Shown here: piece after piece, positions 11,001 through 18,481 of the stretch | How the letters are laid out: each line of letters begins with the position of its first letter | Position numbering within the stretch: position 1 is the stretch's first letter | Assembly: GCA_900404475.1 (NCBI GenBank) | Contig: OUQQ01000407.1 | Span: forward strand, 1 to 18,481 | Direction: 5' to 3' | From: Spongospora subterranea | Taxonomy: Eukaryota; Endomyxa; Phytomyxea; Plasmodiophorida; Plasmodiophoridae | DNA length: 18,481 bases | Program-made: the position numbers and the translations under genes | The notes under the pieces: generated by a model | What the model was told of the DNA's origin: nothing | Databases searched by the model: none | What the model saw: only the letters and a program-made list of their open reading frames with translations

Positions 11001-13359
11001 AATCGAAAATTGACGGAACGCAATAACAATCATTGCTGAAAAATCATCTATCAATATGATACTGACAACACCGATCCTCGCAGAAAGTTTGTGTTTGTGC
11101 TGAGTCGCTAAGGCGCTCAATAAAAACGCTTGTTGAGCTTCAGTCCATTGCCAAAAAGCCGCATCAAAAAGCAATCGCGCAGATTTGTTATGGCCCGAAT
11201 GCAAGAATCTGACGATTCGATCGAAGAAAGAATTACTCCAAATAATTTTGGTGGTCTCAATGCTAAGCGAAACGGTTAGGTCAAAAGGGCCGGAAGAGCG
11301 CCCTGTTCGTGTTTCGGTTGAAAGTTCAAGCACGTTAGGGACCCCTTCCGAAGAAGGATACATCGATAGAACGGTCCGCGAGGTTGAGTCGAAACTTGTG
11401 TGATCCGAAACACGGAACTGTTTGAGCAACAGCAAGAAAATCGATCTGTGCGGATGCTGAACCAGTTTGATAACCGAGTTTGCGTCAACTGAGGCGATTA
11501 TCTGCTCGTTACCGCTGCTCGAGGCGTCGCTGTCGTACAATATGCAAGTTAAATTCGTATCAATGGCAACGTGTAAGACCTGAGACATTAGTTAAGGTCT
11601 TGATAAAGAAGTGCTTCAAGCAAGCTATGTAGCTGACCTCAAAGTCAGGTGGAGCTGCTGCCATATCAAGTTTGCAGATGATATCCGCTTCTCTACGAAT
11701 GGCTTGTTTTTGCTCTTCGCTTAAATCATGGGAAGCCGCAGCGGTACTGGTGTTTGTCGAACTTGAGAACATCCATGAAAAGTATCCAGGGGCGTTCTGG
11801 GTTTGTACTTTCTCTTTAATTACTTGTTCGACCATAGCATTTTGATGCACAATGGATCGTAGAAGAACGATTAGCGACACAGGAAGCCGATCCTCTAGAT
11901 TGGCCAGAAGTACGTCATCCTGTTCAGGCGAGATGATAGACTTCGAAATTTCTGGGATCGTTTGGTCAAGCAAATTTTCAGGGATTTGCACAGCACTTGC
12001 GACGCTTTTAACCTTAGAATGTGTGGGCTTTGACTGCAAAACGGCCGGCTTCTTTTGTTCCTGGGCAGCAGACCGTTGCAACTTTCGTGAAAAAATTTCC
12101 ATATACAACCGACGATCTCGTCCAATACTACTAAGTGTTACCCACCTCCAATATGCAGAAGAAATTTCGCCATATCCAGATTCACTCCTTGACCTTATAA
12201 GTTCCAAAGTGGAGAGAACAGCATAGGTCCACCATTTTTGAGGCGATTGGGAAACTGAGGTGGACGGTCGACGAGATTGTAATTTGAGCAGTATCTCAGC
12301 AGCCTTGATCCGTTTTTGCCCCGAAACCTGGTAGTTGACAATAGATTTTGCGTCCTTAAATTGGTTTGTGTGCAAATGGACTTTGAGATTAGGAACTACA
12401 CAGTCAATAAGACAGCGCCCGGTTTTGAAATTTTGTAGGTCGCTGTTGATTTGTACAAAACAAGAAGCACTGAACGGTGTGATAACAAAACATTCCTTCT
12501 TGATGTGGTTGAATTCGTCAAACTGCTCTTCAGTTGCAATTGCGGCTCGCATACGAGATATCAACGACGATTCAACAGACCTTTCGGCATCATCGGCCCC
12601 GTCAGTCTCATATCCGTCGTCCGTATCATTTCCCTTTGTTAACGCCCACAGAGGATTCGAAGTGGGATTGATGCCACAATCCCAGTAGAATGCAAAATTT
12701 TTTACATCAATTTTGCGACGGCTCACTGCAGCAGAATCACTTATAAAGGCATCTTCGCCGGCAGCATTTACTGCTCGCAATCTGATCATCTGGGCGGATA
12801 ATCCGAAAGCGAAGTCATACCCTGGTTGCGTTGCAGAAGCGTCTTCACATCGAATATGTAGATTGGCGATCTCTATGCGAAGATTGGCGAGAATAACGGT
12901 CACGGGAACAAAAGATCGAATAAACCCTCCACTATAACTACCTTGCTTTTGGCTCATCATACCGGTTAGTTCGATAAGCACAGCGTTCATCGCGGATTCA
13001 ATTTCATGTTGCTTTTTCGACCTTGCTTTGCTTTTAGATTGTTGAAGCATATCTGTACTGGAGGAACTTGACTTCGAGGCCATAAGAACTAGGAACACGT
13101 CCTCGATTCGGATCAAGACAGGCTTTGAGCCGAAATTTGTGATTCCTGGTAAGGCAACCCGCATTTGGCTGATCGTCCCATGTTGAAGTTCAAAGGCTGG
13201 AGCTAAGCCGAGGACTTCTGCAGCTTCATCTCTGAGTCTGAGGTTCGACAAAAGGAGTTCGCCACTTGTGAGTCCGCTAGAGAGACGAGCCTCATCGACT
13301 CCATGAACGAATTGTCCAAATCGTTCTACAAGAACTCTGCGGACAAGGCCTTCAAGCAT
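2092..13359 (-). CDS. VPS13: VPS13 bridge-like lipid transfer protein, complete, 10 exons, 3,597 aa
   Basis: Rod-like protein that moves phospholipids between membranes at organelle contact sites. Exons (minus): 13359-11638, 11579-9896, 9843-6621, 6570-6494, 6443-5479, 5429-5401, 5346-4798, 4742-3016, 2963-2890, 2835-2092. All phases agree and the spliced length is 10,794 nt. Introns are 49-58 bp with GT-AG ends. Domains: chorein N-terminus at residues 1-110 (MLEGLVRRVLVERFGQFVHG, SGELLLSNLRLRDEA, RIEDVFLVLMA); the long extended-chorein groove; NRFTQELVDY about residue 1150; the VAB/SHR-BD region about 2200-2850 with its repeated Asn-containing strands (LNCLPYPIEI, WLINHVPGVHLVFG, VPRYIVLNSF), interrupted by a DysF module; C-terminal helices (GISAGFGDV, GLLRGGRSIGLGVTNGLVAL, RVRLPRAFYG) and a PH-like end. 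The length is somewhat above the roughly 3,100-3,200 residues of yeast Vps13 and human VPS13A. The start is the first ATG before the conserved chorein block. The reading frame is intact throughout. Confidence 0.96.
5080..5479 (-). other. DysF (peroxin/ferlin) module inside VPS13, spanning a 29-nt micro-exon
   Basis: Across exons 5-7 the spliced product reads VLEVVYENQRWFPGKGWMP, then FPGDRPAWSDAAG (the DysFN pattern: YENQRW..GW...P.DRP.WSD). About 10 residues later come NWYWTDEWSVH, TDGDGWMYAKTF and IVRRRRHIRQR (the DysFC pattern: W.W.D.W.V, D..GW.Y...F, VRRRRW.R). The family signature is known from Pex23/Pex30-type peroxins, ferlins and TECPR1. Here it sits between two VAB-type strands of VPS13, after VPGVHLVFG and before FVPRYIVLNSF. 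Its first strand is encoded by the 29-nt exon 5429-5401, so skipping that exon would shift the frame. Confidence 0.75.
9677..9724 (-). other. Possible in-frame optional intron of 48 bp in VPS13 exon 3
   Basis: GTAAGA at 9724 and CTGAACAG ending at 9677 bound 48 bp, a length typical of this gene's introns and a multiple of three. The segment encodes the hydrophobic VRTLYFSLIWFLYSEQ, which stands out from its surroundings. Removal joins NPDR to KDLWPDLS without altering frame. No good branch point is visible, so it may simply be coding. Confidence 0.3.
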
Positions 13360-13913
13360 ACGATCGTCGTTAACAGGTGGTCTAAATTTGCAGTTATACC
13401 ATGGTGTTTTGTATCAATCTGCAGGACCCGCTTCGTTTTAGGCTGTTCGCTGCCTAGTGCCTAACCACCTAAAGTGGATTTGATACTTTGAGAGAAGGAA
13501 CTCTCACCGACCCGACTACGACAGTGGTGGCATGTACACTTATCATACACGAAAGTGCACATCGGCGATTACAGTTGAGTTCTTGTCATTGTGTCACTAG
13601 AGTGTACTGATCAAGCCTGTTTCAGTGTCCGTTGCAAACAGGGGCTTGGCGCCAAACGATGCCAGCTGATGTCGTGATTTTGTTGCTTTCTACGACTCCA
13701 TATTTTCTGTATGTATTTGTAGTCGTTTCATTTGCGACTCAGTTGAATACAAAGCTGGCTAACTCCACTATAAAAAAGTCAAACTTGCGGAGGCTTTACC
13801 AAATAACAACTTCGCGGCGATTTTTTTTTGAAAGTTCTCGGTAGACTGTCAATAAGCGTCAACCCATGAGGTTTGCCGGTTTGCCTTTGCCGTAGCCGTG
13901 TTTGTTGTTGGCG
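13360..13913. promoter_or_regulatory. Divergent intergenic region between VPS13 and the POT1-like gene
   Basis: 554 bp separate the two divergently oriented start codons, so both promoters probably lie here. Only short, low-quality ORFs occur. Visible elements are a perfect palindromic TTGGCGCCAA core and a T9 run near 13821-13829. There is no clear TATA box close to either ATG. Confidence 0.5.
13645..13657. promoter_or_regulatory. E2F/DP-like palindrome (CTTGGCGCCAAAC)
   Basis: The sequence matches the core of E2F sites (TTTGGCGC and its complement) on both strands. It lies about 260 bp upstream of the POT1-like ATG and about 290 bp upstream of the VPS13 ATG. Early-diverging fungi are known to keep E2F-type regulators. 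Binding here is inference from one motif only. Confidence 0.3.
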
Positions 13914-16047
13914 ATGGCGGGTCAGCGTTCAGATTCGACGTACCAATCCTGGGAAACGATTCAAACAGCAGTCAATGCATACGGTGGAGCCACGTTTAGC
14001 GGTTTGTTTCAAGAAACAACTATAAGGTCTCGACCGTCAACAAGACGACGAGAATATTGCTGCTTGGTCGCAACGAGTACCGACGTATTGAGTATGCTTG
14101 CGCGCTTGGTCAGATGCGACGTTGTTCGCGGTGACGGGGAAAGCAAAGTCATCTTGCCATCGGTTTTCGACACCGGATACCCCGTTAAAATCACTGAGGT
14201 CAGTGGTTCCTTCATCAACTAACGCTTGAGTTGTAAAAGTTTCGGTAGTTTTGTCAGTTAATGAGCCTTCAACATTACAATGAAGATCCCGATTCTTCTG
14301 CTTGGACGTCGGTGCAGGTTGTATACTTGATAAAGATGTCGAAGGAATTGATGTTTTTCAGGAATCATTTCTTGATGCATCAACTACCTTGTCCGTTCCA
14401 TGTGGCCCAATGGCTGCAGACAGCGATTACCAATACCGATTGTTCAACCCCCAAGAATATGAGGCAGGGATAATTTGTTCAAACGGTTCTACTTTGGTAA
14501 TCGCTGTCTTCAACCACATTCTCACATTGAACAGGCACAGAAGTATAGCTGCATAAAGAAACATTTCCCTAAAAAATTAACCCAGTTATCTTGTAAATCG
14601 TTAGAGTTCATGGGGGCATAAGTGAATCCAGCGAATTCGCCCCATTACAGGCTTACTTTCTTGAATGTGCTTAGGGTAGAGCCATTGAAGTAAAAGAAAT
14701 TAGATTTCTTCGAGTTCGTTGATGTCTGCTTGTCAAGATGGCCACGACATAGGTTCTATCGTTGGATTTTTACTACAGTTTTACTGGCAAAAATACTGGA
14801 GCACGTGCAGGGAAATGTGGTCATCCTACATGTCAATCTTATGTGTAAACAAGGGGCGGATTGGTTTCCAGTTTCGGTCCGTCGACAAGAAGACCATTTG
14901 GGAGTAATCGGGCGTCACATATTCGGTGGCATCCTCGTTTGATGCGTTAGCCTCAGCTGGTTATCACGAGTCTCATCAGGATCATCGCTGGAACGGAATA
15001 CGATCGCTCAAGGTCACTCAAACGCTGGACAACACGCCTCGTCCATGAGAGACGCCGACTAGGAAATGGGAGCGATTCAGAGCCAAGATAATCAATCGCC
15101 TCAAAAATGGGGGATCAAGCCGTTCGATTCGTCCAGATTCAGTTGGGTTGATACATATGGAGCACGTTCGGCACGAATCCGATTACGGGATGTGGCGGGT
15201 AGAACACTGACCACATTCGATCGAGAAGTCGAATGGAGTTTAGCTGATTCGTCGGCGGAGAATGGACAAGGTGGCGCTTGAGGCGGAGGGGGGGTTCGGG
15301 ATGTGAATCAGGAAGAGGATCAAGTCAGAGAGATAGGGGAACGATTTTTGAAATTCGTGGACGACGGTCTCACGACCAACCAGGTTGATAAGAGCCATGA
15401 TGCAATAAGTGAAGGGAAAGAGAAACCGGAGATCGGCGTTTTACCACGATTCCTCTTCGCCGGTCGCTAAAGGTCAAGGCCTGGACGGCTGTGTTAATGA
15501 AGGAAGCCATAGATTTGACACTAGATAAATGGACAGCTATAGACGCTGCTCCTCTGTGAGAATTGGCAAAACACGCTATCATTCTGACACTCAACAACGC
15601 ATTCCGATAACAATTCATTTTTCATTGTCACGTTCGGCGATATCGCCAACCTTCATTTCTCAAGTGGTTTTAGAGTTTCTGTTGCAGAACGTGCAACAGA
15701 CTGAGCAATGGAGCAATACATTGCAGCATTTGGCACTCTACATAATCACGATAAAAAGGAGACCAATAGCGGATTATTAGGCGTGATCAATCCAGCTGAT
15801 TTTTCGAGCGGCATATCCTCAATGGAATTTGGACCGATGAAATACAGAAAATAAACATCACCGGGGGAGACACCAAAACACTATTTGAAATTATTGAGTT
15901 TCAAAGGTCGATTTTTCATTGTTTAGAACAAATCGCAAACACTACCATCAATGCGTAATCTGAATAGGGCGTCAAAGGGTGAACTATCCTGTTATTCTCT
16001 GACAAATGATTGGATGATGTTATAGTTGCGTTGCTGAAATCGATTAA
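13914..16047 (+). CDS. POT1: Probable POT1-like telomere end-binding protein, multi-exon, 3' part with frame breaks
   Basis: POT1/TEBP-alpha proteins bind the single-stranded telomeric 3' overhang through OB folds. Best exons: 13914-14198, 14249-14311, 14362-14496, 14541-14592, 14632-14689, 14738-14903, 14951-15040, 15081-15270, 15316-15462 and 15525-15555, then disordered blocks to 16047. OB1-like: VNAYGGATFSG, RREYCCLVATSTD, ILPSVFDTGYPVKI and LMSLQHYNED follow the POT1 order (VNVYGVV, DYC.VV.I.D, LP....GDIV, KIQ.Y). OB2-like: HYRLTFLNVLRVEP, GNVVILHVNL and IIAGTEYDRSRSLK (compare HGGTSYGRGI). C-terminal: LQHLALYIITI, SGLLGVINPADF, SIFHCLEQIANTTI, CVAEID. The last intron, 15955-16025, gives stop TAA at 16045-16047. 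In-frame TAA at 14619 and 14691 are removed by candidate introns of 39 and 48 bp. Frame switches near 15753, 15800 and 15690 are not explained by introns. The alignment was made by eye from memory. The gene could be mis-sequenced or decaying. Confidence 0.5.
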
Positions 16048-16147
16048 AAACCATGATCAAGTAAACTAAGTGATTCACCAATTGCTAAAGTTGAAATACA
16101 ACTGTCGCTCCATCTCTGGTAAAGCATTGCCCCTTCATCATGTCAAA
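16048..16147. other. Convergent 3' intergenic spacer
   Basis: 100 bp between the proposed stop of the POT1-like gene (plus) and the stop of the carrier gene (minus). No ORF, and no AATAAA in either sense orientation. Confidence 0.4.
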
Positions 16148-17221
16148 CTAATTCTTTAATGATAGCGATTTCAACAATTCATACACGGTGAAGGTAATAG
16201 CGGAACCAGGGACCGCAACCAACAATCTGGGTCCGATTCCTCGTGTCAATCCTGATAGACCCTGAGTGGCTACCTGCTGACGGATGGTTGACCAGATGGA
16301 TTGCGGCTTCGTATCTAGCCCTGACGTCTGCACCAACGTCCGAACCACATCCAGCGGGTTCGAGACGCAAACTGACGCCGCTCCAGCAATAGCCCCGGAT
16401 AGGAACTGTTCATAATGGGGGTCGAGCCCCAACACATGAGCCCGTTTATGGAGGCTGCTCTTAGCCCATTCATACGTCCCAAACCAGACAGCGGATGAAG
16501 GGGAATTCGTTACAACTGCCAGATATCACGTGTCAGAAGCCGGGAGTGGACAGGGAAACAGTCTGGCGTTACTGCTGGTTCTGACGCCACGCCATAGCCC
16601 CTGGATCCCGTTGGACCTGACCACCTCCTTCATCATCTCAATGTCGCTCATCCTTGGCTTGTCTAGTGGGTAAACCATCAGTCGTCGACATATCACGTCT
16701 CCTGGCGTGTGGAATCCGGTTGATACCATCTCGGATATGACTCCCGACGTCATACAAATCTGGGTATGATTCAGATCAGGGAAATTGTCCATCTGAAATT
16801 GTTTGCTCGCTTCATATGTGCCAAAATAAACCTGATAAGTTCAAAAATCAGAATTGCCGCTGAGCAAAAGGGATCCATAGTTGACCAGATGCCCCGGCAA
16901 GTTAGTTGTCATAGAGGCTCGCAATCCAGAGAATAGCCCCCTTAGACCCCTTGCTCGAACAACTTGTTGCATCGTTTCTAGCGCTGATAGTGGGGCGCCA
17001 CTAGATACTCGATGAAACTGTTGGCGTGTTTTGATCATATCGAATGGATGTAGGCATGTATCGAACACGATAACAAATAGAATATTCAGGCTGAAATAGG
17101 TGGGAATGCTCAAGTCCTCCCAGTGGATGTCGTCTTCATGATCGTCATGATACGGTAATAGCGGTGCCGGCGATGATGAGTTGGTGACGATAGGCCCTTT
17201 TCCAGGAGCAATTGACATCAA
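16148..17221 (-). CDS. Mitochondrial carrier of the SLC25A44 type (putative branched-chain amino acid carrier), 320 aa
   Basis: Inner mitochondrial membrane transporter. Exons (minus): 17221-16886, 16831-16573 and 16515-16148; introns of 54 and 57 bp with acceptors TTATCAG and CTGGCAG; spliced 963 nt. The three carrier repeats each show a P-x-D type signature: HPFDMIKTRQQ, TPGDVICRRLM and NPLDVVRTLVQ. Repeat ends show GLRGLFSGLRAS, GIQGLWRGVRTS and GLSGLTRGIGPR. WEDL just before the first helix and the NSPSSAVWFGTYEWAK segment resemble SLC25A44, which in mammals carries branched-chain amino acids. The N-terminal 30 residues are acidic and Ser/Pro rich, not a classic presequence. The start is the first ATG of a doublet (MMSIAPG). 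Substrate is inferred from family only; another SLC25 branch is possible. A CACGTG motif lies about 45 bp upstream. Confidence 0.87.
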
Positions 17222-17394
17222 TGAACTCCCGTTTCAAAAGTACATCTAGGCGATCGTGAACTAGACACGTGCTAACTAAAAGTCAAGCACAGGTTGTTCC
17301 AGAATCACTTTGACTCCTCAACTGTCGGCCGTTGTTGCTCGGATATCATAAGGTGACTTTATATCCGGTAATGGCCGAAACTGAATTCCTACCA
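17222..17394 (-). promoter_or_regulatory. Upstream region of the carrier gene with a CACGTG motif
   Basis: Short spacer before the carrier start codon. CACGTG at 17266-17271 is an E-box for bHLH factors, 45-50 bp upstream of the ATG. No TATA box is obvious. Confidence 0.3.
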
Positions 17395-18480
17395 GAAGCT
17401 AAATAATTTCCAATACCGAGTTGCTCGATTTACAATCTTGGTCATGACGTGAGTCAATGATGTTAAGATTTCATCATGAATTCATACAAAATCTTACCAT
17501 GAACGTTGTCTTTTCTTGATAATAATGGAATAACAATGCGGTTGCCGAAACCATCTCTGTTCGGAAAACAGGAGACTTGTCGCTCTTTAATTTTAATACC
17601 TCCTTCCCAAAACCAACTAAAACTCACCCTAAGCATGAAAGACCAGACTGTAGTTTGTAGACAAGGCGTCGAATGGCCAATTGGGCACAGAACATAGCCC
17701 AGCACGTTGATTGTTGAAATGAATCAACGTATGCGTTTGACTCTGAGGATTATAGGTATAACTTATCGCCCACCAGACCTCATGATAACAAAATCACCCA
17801 CATTTTCAGTAAGCCGGCCTGCTTTAATGCAACTTCGCGCACGCTGGAGAGACTTGGTGGGACGGGGCTCGGCTTGTCTTTGTCGTGGAACCGGAGCCGA
17901 CGGCGCTGGGATGTTAGGATAGTTGATAATTCGACGCTTGACCACCGATGCAGATTCATCTTCCATGGAATGGGCAATCCGGCATCTTACACGCCGCGAT
18001 TTACGTGGAATATCTGCTGACGCCTTCTGCAACTACCTAGTCCACCGTGTGTCGAGTTGAAAAGTCTTCGATTGCGGCGCGACATCTTGTAGCCGCTATC
18101 AGAGCCACTGTAAACTGGCGTCGACAACATTATTCGCAAGTAAATACCAATCAATTGCGTTTGATATGATAAATTAATTGAGTATGATACTATTATAATA
18201 ACGAAGAACTCTCCCAAGTTGGCTGTCAATTCCTGGTTGGCATTAGAAGAACCAAAGGGAATCCTGCAAAAAACTCTCGACTATTTTACACAGTAAATTT
18301 GACCTGGGAATCCGGAAACTACTACAATTACCATGATGCATTGACATTTTTGCAGTATTCCACATACGAATTCTAAGCTGCGCGAAATCTAGGTTTGGGA
18401 TCCCGTCCCGACGGTCCAAAAATTTTTCTCATTAACTGTATACAGTGACATTCATCTGCAATGCACAGAGTCTTATCGTG
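17395..18480 (-). CDS. Coding-looking blocks of an unrecognised minus-strand gene or genes, interrupted, 5' end beyond window
   Basis: Not recognised.
Blocks in minus-strand order: 18480-18376 (DKTLCIADECHCIQLMRKIF, then TAG at 18375); 18372-18332, ending at donor GTAATT; 18263 onward after a 68-bp intron with TTTTTTGCAG (NANQELTANLGEFF); 18110-18030 in two competing frames; 18032-17763 (RRIINYPNIPAPSAPVPRQR, then LTENVGDFVIM); 17790-17590 in another frame (VWWAISYTYNPQSQTHTLIH, then FNNQRAGLCSVPNWPFDALS); 17565-17500 (DGFGNRIVIPLLSRKDNVH) ending at donor GTAAGA; and a possible last exon ending NSVLEII near 17395. VGDFV followed by WWAISYTYNPQSQTHTLIHF resembles a Tudor-like barrel, a weak inference. 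The frame switch near 17795 has no room for an intron. It may be two genes or a decaying one. Confidence 0.3.
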
Positions 18481-18481
18481 C

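Noticed and set aside
2092..13359. Several separate genes, one per long minus-strand ORF
   Set aside because: Short GT-AG introns with matching phases join all ten segments into one VPS13 protein with domains in the right order.
14541..14942. Alternative genetic code (TAA read as Gln), because one frame is open here apart from two TAA codons
   Set aside because: The 10.8-kb VPS13 coding sequence has no in-frame TAA or TAG before its terminal TAG, and 39-bp and 48-bp GT-AG introns can remove the two TAAs.
15063..15210. Frame reading RKWERFRAKIINRLKNGGSS as a POT1 exon
   Set aside because: It ends in a stop soon after and conflicts with the longer overlapping frame 15081-15462, which fits the downstream blocks better.

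Overview
The window is eukaryotic nuclear DNA. All readable genes are protein coding, and three of them are split by very short GT-AG introns. The nine introns I could place in the largest gene are all 49-58 bp, often with a CTAAC, CTGAT or CTGAC branch-point-like motif just before the acceptor. Such compact introns, moderate GC content, close gene spacing and gene content (ubiquilin, VPS13, a POT1-like protein, an SLC25A44-like carrier) fit a unicellular or fungus-like eukaryote. An early-diverging (chytrid-type) fungus is my best guess, but the lineage is inferred, not shown.

Layout from left to right. Positions 1-921 (minus) hold the 5' part of a ubiquilin/DSK2 gene that runs off the left edge; a GGC repeat lies in its leader. 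Positions 1470-2042 (minus) hold a probable small four-exon gene of unknown function. Positions 2092-13359 (minus) are one giant gene for VPS13, the bridge-like lipid transfer protein. I resolve ten exons with consistent phases, giving 3,597 residues, and an unusual DysF (peroxin/ferlin) module sits inside its VAB region. Positions 13360-13913 are a divergent intergenic region with an E2F-like palindrome. Positions 13914 to about 16047 (plus) hold an intron-rich gene that I read as a POT1-like telomere end-binding protein; its 3' part shows frame breaks, two of them at A5 and T5 homopolymers. Positions 16148-17221 (minus) are a three-exon mitochondrial carrier of the SLC25A44 type, convergent with the POT1-like gene. 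From about 17390 to the right edge (minus) there are coding-looking blocks of at least one unrecognised gene, again with frame interruptions.

These genes do not form a functional operon-like unit. Ubiquilin acts in proteasome shuttling, VPS13 in inter-organelle lipid transport, POT1 at chromosome ends and the carrier in the mitochondrial inner membrane. No tRNA, rRNA, CRISPR array or recognisable transposon was seen. The items most worth a second look are the DysF insertion in VPS13 and the damaged-looking POT1-like gene.
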